Of a DNA stretch of 64,000 nucleotides, positions 16,595 to 24,515 are shown piece after piece. Origin of the DNA: Chryseobacterium gleum (GTDB lineage Bacteria > Bacteroidota > Bacteroidia > Flavobacteriales > Weeksellaceae); assembly GCF_900636535.1 (NCBI RefSeq), contig NZ_LR134289.1, positions 2,542,001 through 2,606,000 of the forward strand, written 5' to 3'. Position numbers and translations under genes: made by a program. Within the stretch, counting starts at the first letter, position 1. Each line of letters starts with the position of its first letter. Under the pieces are notes generated by a model. The model did no database searches. It had not been told where the DNA came from and worked only from the letters and a program-made list of their open reading frames with translations.

Positions 16595-16828
16595 TTAACC
16601 TTCTTTTTTGTAGATATTCGGATCGTAGTAAGGGTGCTTACCTTCCGTTGGAGAATAATAGTCTTTATCTTTGTCGCCACCAAGTGTAACCACCAGTACA
16701 TAGCACCAATAAGTGAATAGTACACAGCAAACTATAAACAGAATCCAGTTTAAAACATTACCGAAAGCATCAAAGAAACCGAAAGACCATTTGAAAACTT
16801 TGCTTAAGAATAGAAAGAAAGACGTCAT
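16595..16828 (-). CDS. Small membrane protein, DUF6341-like
   Basis: A 77-aa protein with one strongly hydrophobic helix (about residues 24-48, NWILFIVCCVLFTYWCYVLV) preceded by an amphipathic N-terminus. The polar tail is GGDKDKDYYSPTEGKHPYYD. I recognise it as resembling the DUF6341 proteins of Flavobacteriia, which occur next to DUF6427 genes, as here where the divergent neighbour is DUF6427-like. No function is known. Confidence 0.75.
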   Translation of the reverse strand: MTSFFLFLSKVFKWSFGFFDAFGNVLNWILFIVCCVLFTYWCYVLVVTLGGDKDKDYYSPTEGKHPYYDPNIYKKEG

Positions 16829-16870
16829 TATTTTCCTTTTTTAAATTAACTTTGTACAAATTTATAAAAA

Positions 16871-17776
16871 ATGTTTAAATTACTTTCAAAAGAAAGCAAT
16901 ATTTTTTCAATTCCTGTTTATATTGGTTTTCTTCTTTTAGTAGTAATAATATTTAACATACTGAATTTCAACACTTACGAAGCTATTATTGCCGGAATAA
17001 CTTTTCTGGGAATTGCTTTGGGATATTTTTGTTTTCACAGTATTGCGCTTAATTACCAGACCCATCTTCCATTATTCCTGTATACTTTTTTTATTTTCGG
17101 ACTTTATCCCGGAAATCTGGATATAGGAATTGCCGTTTCACTGCTTACCAACTCTTTTCTACTTCTTCTTCTGACCAGTGCAGATGAGGATGTCAGGAAA
17201 AAATCATATGTGCTGGTGGGGGCTATTGTAGCGCTGAATTTTATCTTTCTTCCCACTACCTGGCCAATGGCTGTTTTTGTGATCATCCACGTGATTGCAA
17301 CTTCTGCCAAAATAGGGCTGAATCTCTTCAGGTTCCTTTTAGGAATTGTCCTGATTACATTCAGCTATTTTTCTGTCATGTATTTCGTTCAGTTTACTTC
17401 ATGGAATATCGATTATTTTCCGTTTGGAAAAATGAAACCGGTAACAGATTACACCGAGCTTCTGCCATTGATTCCTGTGGTTCTGATGCTTATTTATGCC
17501 GTATATGACCATTTCAAAAATTATAATAAAAAAAGCCCGATAAGCAGATATAAGTATACTTTTCTGCTGGTCTTTTCCGTGGCACAGCTTGTCACCATTA
17601 TCCTGTATATGAATAAAAGCTATGAATACCTAATGCTGCTGGCATTTCCTTCTAGTATTATTCTGAGCAGGATGATGAGATTTTTACCCAAATACTGGAT
17701 GCGAGAAGCCAGTGTATGGGTTATTATTATTAGTTTACTGACCTTTAAAGCGGGTACAGTTTTTGATTTATTTTAA
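16871..17776 (+). CDS. Polytopic membrane protein, DUF6427-like
   Basis: A 301-aa integral membrane protein with about eight to nine hydrophobic segments and short loops. It starts MFKLLSKESNIFSIPVYIGF, typical of the DUF6427 family of Flavobacteriia. No catalytic motif is visible. It is 42 nt from the divergent DUF6341-like gene and 6 nt from the downstream DUF3109 gene, so it is probably co-transcribed with the latter. Function unknown. Confidence 0.75.
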   Translation: MFKLLSKESNIFSIPVYIGFLLLVVIIFNILNFNTYEAIIAGITFLGIALGYFCFHSIALNYQTHLPLFLYTFFIFGLYPGNLDIGIAVSLLTNSFLLLLLTSADEDVRKKSYVLVGAIVALNFIFLPTTWPMAVFVIIHVIATSAKIGLNLFRFLLGIVLITFSYFSVMYFVQFTSWNIDYFPFGKMKPVTDYTELLPLIPVVLMLIYAVYDHFKNYNKKSPISRYKYTFLLVFSVAQLVTIILYMNKSYEYLMLLAFPSSIILSRMMRFLPKYWMREASVWVIIISLLTFKAGTVFDLF

Positions 17777-17782
17777 AAAATT

Positions 17783-18367
17783 ATGATTCAGATAGACGAT
17801 AAATTGATTTCAGAGGAAATTTTTTCCGAAGAATTTGTTTGCAACCTTTCGAAATGTAAAGGTGCATGTTGTGTGGAAGGAGATGTGGGAGCTCCGTTGG
17901 ATAAGAACGAGCTTGAAATATTGGACAGTATTTTTGATAAAATAAAACCTTATCTTACCCAAGAGGGAATCAAAGCCCTTGAAGAGCAGGGCACATGGAC
18001 TACTGATCCACACGACGGAATGTATGTTACTCCTATGGTGGAAAACCGCGAATGTGCTTATGTGACATTCGATGAAAAAGGAATTACCAAATGTGGTATT
18101 GAAAAAGCGTACGAAGATGGTGCTGTAGACTGGCAAAAACCGATCTCCTGCCACCTCTATCCGATCCGTGTTACGGAATATTCTGCTTTTACCGCATTGA
18201 ATTATCATGAATGGAATGTATGCAGCGATGCCTGTACCCTTGGAAAAGAGCTTCAGGTTCCTGTGTATAAGTTCTTAAAAACTCCGCTGATCAGAAAATA
18301 CGGCGAAGAATTTTATACCGTTCTGAGCGAAGCTGCTGATGAATGGAAAAAAGAATATGGTTCTTAA
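17783..18367 (+). CDS. DUF3109 family Cys-rich protein
   Basis: A 194-aa soluble protein. The DUF3109 signature is a set of conserved cysteines: NLSKCKGACCVEGDVGAPL near the N-terminus, NRECAYVTFDEKGITKCGIE in the middle, then ISCHLYPIRV and NVCSDACTLG. This arrangement resembles the Fe-S/zinc-binding YkgJ (CxxCxxCC) family. The biochemical role is unknown. It is 6 nt downstream of the DUF6427-like gene and followed by a palindromic terminator. Confidence 0.88.
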   Translation: MIQIDDKLISEEIFSEEFVCNLSKCKGACCVEGDVGAPLDKNELEILDSIFDKIKPYLTQEGIKALEEQGTWTTDPHDGMYVTPMVENRECAYVTFDEKGITKCGIEKAYEDGAVDWQKPISCHLYPIRVTEYSAFTALNYHEWNVCSDACTLGKELQVPVYKFLKTPLIRKYGEEFYTVLSEAADEWKKEYGS

Positions 18368-18385
18368 GAATTGAATTAAATATCA

Positions 18386-18412
18386 AAAAAGCCGGGAAAT
18401 TCCCGGCTTTTA
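18386..18412. terminator. Bidirectional terminator after DUF3109 gene
   Basis: An almost complete palindrome AAAAGCCGGGAA-A-TTCCCGGCTTTT between two converging genes, with A and T runs on either side. Confidence 0.9.
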
Positions 18413-18431
18413 TCTTTTTAGAAAATGATTT

Positions 18432-19118
18432 TTATTTAAAATCAGCATCTGTAACTCCAGAGTTGATGACAACTTTTGTGGTTTTAATGGTCATCTTCTG
18501 ACCTCCGCCTTCAGCATCCAGTTCTGCAGGGAACTGTATTCCGTCTACCGTCATATAACTTTTAATCGTTGCATTTCCTTCCCCTGCATCCGTCTTATAC
18601 AAAAGTCCGGTTCCAGCATCGAAATAAAACTTTCCTTTATCTGAAGACAATACATTATAGTCTTTTCCGTCAAGTTTTTCTGTAGATACCGTCTGGAAAT
18701 TAGAGGCATCAAATGCTAATGCATCAATGGGTTTTCCTTTTTTCAGATCAGCAATTTTATCAGCAGGAATATCTGTTTTAGTTCCCATCTGATCAAAATA
18801 TCCTTTTTCTCCGTCAAAAAGCTGAATCATTTCTTTCCCCATGAAAGATTGCACAGATTTGAATTTATTTCCTAATTTCTTAGTGGTCATTTGAATTTCC
18901 ATTCCCTGTACAGCCACGGTGTTATCAGTAATGGTAGATTTTACAGCGTCCAGTTTATCTTTTCCACCTAATGCTTTGAAATAATTATCAATGACTTCTT
19001 TAGGTGTCAATTTTGATTTTACGGCTTCTGTTTTAGCAGATGCAGCCCCTTTTTTCTGAGCTGCTGCAGGCACTGAAAAAAGTACAGCGCAGAAAAACGG
19101 AATGATGATCTTTTTCAT
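18432..19118 (-). CDS. Secreted LolA/outer-membrane-lipoprotein-sorting-like protein
   Basis: A 228-aa exported protein (signal MKKIIIPFFCAVLFSVPAAA). The mature part starts with LTPKEVIDNYFKALGGKDKLDAV, a segment typical of LolA/LppX-like proteins of Bacteroidetes. It continues as beta strands with MEIQMTTKKLGNKFKSVQSF, GEKGYFDQMGTK and FPAELDAEGG. Such folds bind lipids or lipoproteins in the periplasm; the ligand is unknown. The frame extends 66 nt upstream of the ATG at 19118, but only the shorter form has a clean signal peptide. Confidence 0.75.
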   Translation of the reverse strand: MKKIIIPFFCAVLFSVPAAAQKKGAASAKTEAVKSKLTPKEVIDNYFKALGGKDKLDAVKSTITDNTVAVQGMEIQMTTKKLGNKFKSVQSFMGKEMIQLFDGEKGYFDQMGTKTDIPADKIADLKKGKPIDALAFDASNFQTVSTEKLDGKDYNVLSSDKGKFYFDAGTGLLYKTDAGEGNATIKSYMTVDGIQFPAELDAEGGGQKMTIKTTKVVINSGVTDADFK

Positions 19119-19175
19119 ATTTATAATAAAGTTTAAAGGGTAAATATAGGAATATTGGCGGACATACAAATCAAT

Positions 19176-19223
19176 AATGAGCAATTAGTGATGATTGATA
19201 ATTGATTAATGATTCATGATTTT
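19176..19223. repeat. Degenerate 7-bp period repeat
   Basis: Heptamers ATGAGCA, ATTAGTG, ATGATTG, ATAATTG, ATTAATG, ATTCATG run in tandem between the LolA-like gene and trigger factor. It is non-coding. Confidence 0.65.
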
Positions 19224-19241
19224 CAGGTGTGGGATATATAT

Positions 19242-19270
19242 AAAAAAACCGCCAACAATTGACGGTTTTC
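19242..19270 (-). terminator. Terminator of trigger factor gene
   Basis: On the minus strand: AAAACCGTCAA, loop TTG, TTGGCGGTTTT, then Ts. This is an 11-bp stem with one G-U pair. Confidence 0.85.
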
Positions 19271-19291
19271 AAATATTTATATCTGATATAA

Positions 19292-20626
19292 CTATTTTTT
19301 AAGTTCTTCTAAAAATTCGTCGTGAGAAATTTTAGTTTCTTTTTTGCTTGCTTTTTCAAGAATTACATCTTTCAATTTAGCCATAGCTACTTCAGAAGAA
19401 ATTTGTCTTACCTGCTCCTGATCTTTCAACATTTCAACAGCATACTTCTGGATTTCTTCATCACCTAAGTGGTGGATTCCGTAGATTGCCAATTGATTTT
19501 TCACTAACTGCTCAGCCTGAGCCAATACATCAGCATAGTCAAGGTTAATTTCATTTTCAGTCATCAGTTTACCTTCGATGATCTGATATTTCAACTGGTT
19601 TTTCTCAGCTTCAAGAATTTCTTTAGCCTGCTCTTCAGACTGGATGTTCTGGTTAGAGAATAATAACCACTTCACAAGGAATGATTCAGGAAGTTTTACT
19701 TCTTCTTTCTCAGTTACCTGCTCCAATACTTTATTCACGAAGTGAACATCAGCGTTCTGCTGGAAATACTCATCCAATTCAGCTTTTACTTTCTCTTTAA
19801 GTTCTTCTTCAGATTTGATGTTTCCTTCTCCGTATACTTTATCGAATAAGTCCTGATTAAGTTCAGCTAAGTTTAATGAATAGAAATCTTTTACTTTTAC
19901 TTCTACTTCATTGTGGTGTAAGTGCTCAACTTCTTCTTTGCTGAATCCTAATTCTTTAGCTAATTCTTCATCACCTGCAAGTGTTTCTTTAGTAACTTTT
20001 ACAGATCCATCCATTTTCAAACCTTTTACCAATTTGAAAGCTTCTTTGTTTTCAGCGGTAATCGTAAGGTTTTTCGGGTGGTGGTGGTGTTCTCCTTCAG
20101 CATCTTCTTCCACAACCTGAGAAACTTCTAAAGCAATGTAAGAATCTTTAGTGATTTTATCTTGAGGAACCTGCTCAGCGAAACGCTTCTGCATGTTTTC
20201 AATGCTCTTACCGATTTCTTTGTCAGAAGCTTCTACTTTGTAATGAGGAGCTTCATATTTAGCTAAATCTATCGTGAATTCAGGCTCAAATCCTACTTCA
20301 AAAGCAACTTCCAATTGATCAGCATTGTAATCGAATTCGTTTACTGGCTGAGGAATAGGCTGACCAACTAATCTTAATTTGTTTTCATTAACATAGTTGT
20401 TCAATGCATCAGAAACCTGTCTGTTGATTTCTTCAAATGCAATACCTGCTTCATATTGTTTTTTAACCATACTCAAAGGCACTTTCCCTTTTCTGAATCC
20501 AGGAACTTGCGCATTTTTAGCATAATTAATCAACTGCTTCTCTACTTTTTCTTTGTAGTCAGATTTTTCCAATGTTACTGTAAGCAATGCACTTACGTCA
20601 TCATGGTTTTGTGCGGTAACCTTCAT
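19292..20626 (-). CDS. tig: Trigger factor
   Basis: A 444-aa ribosome-associated chaperone and peptidyl-prolyl isomerase. The N-terminal ribosome-binding signature GFRKGKVPLSMVKKQY is present; a PPIase-like middle and a long helical C-terminal domain follow. In the middle domain there is a His run (EGEHHHHPKN) and another HLHHNE about 60 residues later. Bacteroidetes trigger factors have diverged PPIase domains, so isomerase activity cannot be assumed. A -7 box (TATTTTTG, 20649-20656 minus) lies 22 nt before the ATG. Followed by a good terminator; monocistronic. Confidence 0.93.
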   Translation of the reverse strand: MKVTAQNHDDVSALLTVTLEKSDYKEKVEKQLINYAKNAQVPGFRKGKVPLSMVKKQYEAGIAFEEINRQVSDALNNYVNENKLRLVGQPIPQPVNEFDYNADQLEVAFEVGFEPEFTIDLAKYEAPHYKVEASDKEIGKSIENMQKRFAEQVPQDKITKDSYIALEVSQVVEEDAEGEHHHHPKNLTITAENKEAFKLVKGLKMDGSVKVTKETLAGDEELAKELGFSKEEVEHLHHNEVEVKVKDFYSLNLAELNQDLFDKVYGEGNIKSEEELKEKVKAELDEYFQQNADVHFVNKVLEQVTEKEEVKLPESFLVKWLLFSNQNIQSEEQAKEILEAEKNQLKYQIIEGKLMTENEINLDYADVLAQAEQLVKNQLAIYGIHHLGDEEIQKYAVEMLKDQEQVRQISSEVAMAKLKDVILEKASKKETKISHDEFLEELKK

Positions 20627-20719
20627 TATTGATTAAAATTTTAGGTTGCAAAAATAGGAATTTTTTATGAAAATCACCCATTTAAAATCAACTTATAACG
20701 CCAAATATTGTTAAATAAA

Positions 20720-20746
20720 AAACCGCCGGAGAAATTCCGGCGGTCC
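20720..20746 (-). terminator. Terminator of the receptor-cluster lipoprotein gene
   Basis: Stem CCGCCGGA / TCCGGCGG with a 5-nt loop (20723-20743). On the minus strand it is followed by TTTTTTATTT. Confidence 0.88.
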
Positions 20747-20766
20747 AAACAAGATTAAGGTATATA

Positions 20767-21351
20767 TTAATTAATAATATTATAGTTAGCCTGTGCGTCT
20801 GTTTCACCGCCAGTATGTGTTCCATAAATAACCCCATTTCCACTAACGGCAGAAGCTTCAGAAACTGTCACCGGTTCATGGAATAATGTAAGAACCAGCT
20901 GACTAGGTGCAGAAGCATTTTTTACTGCAGTATTAACAACCCATTTTGTTTTCAATCCTACGCGGCTTCCGTCTCCTCTTGTAGAACTGGCATCATCTGT
21001 ACGTGTTAAAGTAATATCAGAATTGGGAAAATTATATACTAAGAAATGTTCATCTTTTGCATCCTTAATTTCCTGAGTAGCGTCTTCATCGCCATTTTTG
21101 AAAATTACTTCAACATTATAAGTATGACCATTAATTAACTTAACATTCGGATTAGTAGTACTATTCACCTGATAGTCGTATACAACCGGAGTTCCTGTAG
21201 CAACATCTGTTACTCTCAATAGAACATCTGAAAGTTCTTCCTGAGGAAGGTCATCTGCTTCATCATCACTCCTGTTACATGATGTTAAGCTTAAAGAAAC
21301 AAAGAATAAAAGTCCTAAGATAAGAATTGTATTTTTAAAAATATTTTTCAT
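20767..21351 (-). CDS. Lipoprotein linked to a TonB-dependent receptor
   Basis: A 194-aa lipoprotein: hydrophobic N-terminus with lipobox LSLTSC (Cys about residue 25), then the acidic linker NRSDDEADDLPQEEL. The mature part is beta-rich (LLRVTDVATGTPVVYDYQV, HTYNVEVIFKNGDEDATQEI, SQLVLTLFHEP). The ATG is 18 nt after the receptor stop codon, so it forms an operon with it. In Bacteroidetes, similar small lipoproteins sit beside ZnuD/HmuR-like receptors and may be surface ligand-binding partners. No direct homology to a characterised protein is claimed. Confidence 0.7.
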   Translation of the reverse strand: MKNIFKNTILILGLLFFVSLSLTSCNRSDDEADDLPQEELSDVLLRVTDVATGTPVVYDYQVNSTTNPNVKLINGHTYNVEVIFKNGDEDATQEIKDAKDEHFLVYNFPNSDITLTRTDDASSTRGDGSRVGLKTKWVVNTAVKNASAPSQLVLTLFHEPVTVSEASAVSGNGVIYGTHTGGETDAQANYNIIN

Positions 21352-21369
21352 TTTTTTGATTTTAAGTAA

Positions 21370-23763
21370 TTAAAATTGATATTTAAGAGTTAAAATAAAG
21401 TTTCTTCCCATTTCGTTGGAAAAGAAACGAAGTCTGTTCAGATAGTCTCTGTAAGACTTATCGAATACATTCCGAACTGAAAAATCAATTCCGAAATTTT
21501 TAGACAGGTTTACCCCTGTCTGAAGGTTCCAAAGGGAATATCCACTTGGAGGTGTAGAGATGTCCACTTCTTCATTGTAAGGATTTCCGTCCGAATCGAA
21601 TAATCTGATCGGAACGTTATAAACAGGAAATCTTGTCTGTTTCAGATAGGTATTGTTACTTATTGTAAAATAGAAGCCTTTCCATTCTTTCTTATTGAAT
21701 TCCAATGAATTATTAAAATTAGGAGGCATCATTAAAATAAGTGGTACATCATGGGTTGTATCTTGCCCGTAAACATAGGAACCACTTCCTTTGTAAGTCA
21801 GATTATCTGTAACCTTAAGCTGTGCATCAATATCCAGCCCATACATTTTTGCATTAATCTGTTGATAGTTATATACTACAAAAGCTCCGCCCCACTGTGT
21901 ATTCTGATATCCCGTAGGAATCTGGTTGATGAAATTCTGAGTATAAAAGAAATAAGGGTTTATAGAAATATTTAATCCTTTTAAGACATTTGCTTTAACA
22001 TCTGCGACCAGATTAAACTGATTTCCTGTTTCGCTTTTCATTCTCATATCTCCTCTTTCAATAATGGCAGCAGAATGGTGAAGCCCATCTGCAAAAAGTT
22101 CTGCGATATTAGGAGACCTTGAGACTCTTGCATAATTAAATTTCAGATCAAAATATTCTGAAGGGTGATAAACAACTCCTCCGTTTAGCGAAATGTTATT
22201 ATAGCTTAAAGATGGTTTGGTAAGAATTCTGTTTTGGTTAATTCTTACTACAAAATCTGAATAGTCTGCAGCATAGGTTTTGTTCCAGTCACTCAGATCA
22301 TACCATTTTGTTACTTCATAGCGATCATAGTCGTATCTGCCTCCAAGTTCAAAATCCAGCTCAGGTGCGATTTTATATTTCAATACGGAATAAATTCCTG
22401 CATAATATCTGTCATAGTTCGGGACAAGACGTCTTGCTTCAGTCTGAGTATTGGAATAGTTATTTTGATAACCAGCATTAATCCCTGTTTCAAGATTCCA
22501 ATTTCCTCTTTCTATCAGGTGATTCACATTGAGATCATTGGTGATCAGTTCAAGATCCAATGCCGGTTTTTTGCTCAAAGCTTCTGTACGTCTTATATCA
22601 TATTCTTTTCTATGATTGTATTGAAAACTGTAAGTAGCTGTGATTTTTCCAAAATTTTCAAACCTTTTATAGGCAGAAACTTTGGCAATATGATGCTCGA
22701 TTTCCTGTCTAGGGTTATCAATATCATAACTAAAATCTCTCTGATAGATTGGTTGTGCTGATGTAAGAGCATTGCGAAGATCTTCTGAGTTCCCTACATG
22801 GGAACTTCTAAGAATTCCTACTGTGCTTTTGGTTAGATAATAATCAAATGAAAAACCTTTTTCAAAAGTCATTTTCTGAACTCCAAAGTTAAATCCTGAA
22901 CTCTCAATCCCGGTATTCATCAAACCATAATTCGGAGCTTCAAGATCTCCCAGCTTTTTATAGCTCCCATTGGTTTTGATGGCCCAGCCATTCTCCCAGG
23001 TTTTTGCTAGTTTCACATTAAGATCAGCTCCTCTTCCGTTTGAAATTCCGGAAAGAGAAACGTTCCCCATGATTGTATCCTTTTTAGGCAGAACCTGCGG
23101 TTGTAAAACGACTACTCCACCTACAGCGCCAGCCCCATATTTCAAAGCTGATGCACCTTTAATGACATCAATATGTTCGAAATTATTAACATCCACATTG
23201 GGTGCATGCTCTACTCCCCATTCCTGTTCAGCAAGTTTCACTCCATCATTAAGAATGGAAACCCTGCTTCCATAAAGGCCATGGATAATAGGTTTAGCAA
23301 TATTATTTCCCGTTTTAAGAACATTAACACCCGAAATATTTGTTAATAAATTCCCTAAATTTTCGGTAACATTTCTTGAAATCATTGCCTTATCAATAGT
23401 CTTCACTACCAACGAACCATTATTTTTATGGCTTCCATGGATGGTAACGGTTTCAATATCTTTGACATGGTGTTCCAGTGTAATCACCAGCTGAACATCC
23501 CGATCAACTCCTATATTTTCAGTATAATCATTGCAATCAGGATGTTGTGCAATGAGTGTATACTTTCCTGCTGGAATTTTGTCAAAAGAAAATTTACCTT
23601 TCTTATTTGTTTTGGCTGTAAAGTTCCCGATTTTGATCACTGCATTTTCCAGCAATGTTTTATCATGGAAATCCTGAACGGTTCCCTCTACAGTATAGGT
23701 TTTTTGTGCGCTTGTAAATACTGATCCGCAAAAGATCAGCAGCAGGCAATATATCAATTTCAT
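21370..23763 (-). CDS. TonB-dependent outer-membrane receptor with N-terminal carboxypeptidase-like domain
   Basis: A 797-aa receptor. Signal peptide (to about residue 19), then a CarboxypepD_reg-like domain (YTVEGTVQDFHDKTLLENAV, IPAGKYTLIAQHPDC), and a plug with GNLLTNISGVNVLKTG, IHGLYGSRVSILNDG and EHIDVIKGASALKYGAGAVG. A 22-strand-type barrel follows, ending in the terminal aromatic KYQF. The plug segment AEQEWGVEHAPNVD and the His-containing HGSHKNNG suggest a metal or haem substrate, as in ZnuD-like receptors; that is inference. It lies between a His/Cys-rich small protein and a lipoprotein on the same strand. Confidence 0.9.
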   Translation of the reverse strand: MKLIYCLLLIFCGSVFTSAQKTYTVEGTVQDFHDKTLLENAVIKIGNFTAKTNKKGKFSFDKIPAGKYTLIAQHPDCNDYTENIGVDRDVQLVITLEHHVKDIETVTIHGSHKNNGSLVVKTIDKAMISRNVTENLGNLLTNISGVNVLKTGNNIAKPIIHGLYGSRVSILNDGVKLAEQEWGVEHAPNVDVNNFEHIDVIKGASALKYGAGAVGGVVVLQPQVLPKKDTIMGNVSLSGISNGRGADLNVKLAKTWENGWAIKTNGSYKKLGDLEAPNYGLMNTGIESSGFNFGVQKMTFEKGFSFDYYLTKSTVGILRSSHVGNSEDLRNALTSAQPIYQRDFSYDIDNPRQEIEHHIAKVSAYKRFENFGKITATYSFQYNHRKEYDIRRTEALSKKPALDLELITNDLNVNHLIERGNWNLETGINAGYQNNYSNTQTEARRLVPNYDRYYAGIYSVLKYKIAPELDFELGGRYDYDRYEVTKWYDLSDWNKTYAADYSDFVVRINQNRILTKPSLSYNNISLNGGVVYHPSEYFDLKFNYARVSRSPNIAELFADGLHHSAAIIERGDMRMKSETGNQFNLVADVKANVLKGLNISINPYFFYTQNFINQIPTGYQNTQWGGAFVVYNYQQINAKMYGLDIDAQLKVTDNLTYKGSGSYVYGQDTTHDVPLILMMPPNFNNSLEFNKKEWKGFYFTISNNTYLKQTRFPVYNVPIRLFDSDGNPYNEEVDISTPPSGYSLWNLQTGVNLSKNFGIDFSVRNVFDKSYRDYLNRLRFFSNEMGRNFILTLKYQF

Positions 23764-23840
23764 TGTAAATAGATTGATTGCGTACCCTTTTTAATTTCAA
23801 TAAGGTACATTTTTCGTTAAAAATTGTGGGAAGGGTTTGT

Positions 23841-23896
23841 TTGTAAACTGTACATTGTGTAAAAAGTAAAATGTATTAATGATGAGAAATAAAAGT
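23841..23896. repeat. Degenerate 7-bp period repeat
   Basis: Heptamers TTGTAAA, CTGTACA, TTGTGTA, AAAAGTA, AAATGTA, TTAATGA lie in the spacer upstream of the receptor gene. The stretch GTAAAATGTATTAATGAT is shared with 33429-33446. Confidence 0.6.
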
Positions 23897-24014
23897 TAGT
23901 CACTGAAATCGTTAATAATATTCATTATCAAATGATTTCCAACAGCTTTAACCTTTGAACATCAAACATTAAACTTTAAAGTAAAAAAACTTTAAACCCT
24001 CTAGAATCTGTGAA

Positions 24015-24368
24015 TTATGAAAGTGCGGGTGGTCCCCGAAGCTGAAAGGTGAATTTGGTCTGAGACCAGATTTTCTCCTGGATGGCGATGATTTGTTTTA
24101 CTTCATGGCTGTAATGCTCAAAAGTAAAACTGAATTCTTCAGGAGCTAATGTATGTCCGGTAACCAAAAAGTGGCAGGCCAGACAGTCGCCAGCTTTCTC
24201 TTTAGTAACGGCTTTCGTCACCGAATTCTCGACTTTTTTAAAATGAAAAACTTTAAAATAATCTACAGAATCGTGATGGTGAAAGCTTTGAGAAAGCAGC
24301 GCGAGGAAATACACTCCAAACAACAGCCTGGAGATAAAACGCTTTAAATTTCTGCTTTCTTTAATCAT
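24015..24368 (-). CDS. Small His/Cys-rich membrane protein next to TonB receptor
   Basis: A 117-aa protein with one N-terminal hydrophobic segment (about residues 13-27) directly followed by SFHHHDS. A DCLACHF motif lies in the middle, HYSHEV later, and the C-terminus is RGPPALS. The His and Cys residues suggest metal contact. It resembles short DUF2946-type proteins that precede metal TonB receptors, but I cannot confirm the family. A -7 box ends 4 nt before its ATG. The receptor gene lies 251 nt downstream. Confidence 0.65.
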   Translation of the reverse strand: MIKESRNLKRFISRLLFGVYFLALLSQSFHHHDSVDYFKVFHFKKVENSVTKAVTKEKAGDCLACHFLVTGHTLAPEEFSFTFEHYSHEVKQIIAIQEKIWSQTKFTFQLRGPPALS

Positions 24369-24372
24369 GGTT

Positions 24373-24380
24373 CAAAATTA
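24373..24380 (-). promoter_or_regulatory. -7 box (TAATTTTG), probably leaderless
   Basis: On the minus strand TAATTTTG is followed by AACC and then the ATG at 24368. This distance predicts transcription starting at the start codon. No -33 TTTG at the standard distance. Confidence 0.45.
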
Positions 24381-24470
24381 TGAAAATAATTTAATTGTTC
24401 CCTTAAACTTTTATTAAATTACTTAATGACTATAGATAATAAGTTGTATTGAAGAGAATTCCGTTACAAA

Positions 24471-24508
24471 AAAAATGCTTCATCCTTTTAAATTGATGAA
24501 GCATTTGT
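24471..24508 (-). terminator. Terminator of the ABC-F gene
   Basis: A 12-bp perfect stem AAATGCTTCATC / GATGAAGCATTT (24473-24484 and 24495-24506), followed by Ts on the minus strand. Confidence 0.88.
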
Positions 24509-24515
24509 ATTTTTA

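Noticed and set aside
24015..24368. Opposite-strand ORF over the small receptor-cluster gene
   Set aside because: The minus-strand frame has a hydrophobic segment, Cys/His motif and a -7 box at the correct distance; the plus-strand frame has none of these.
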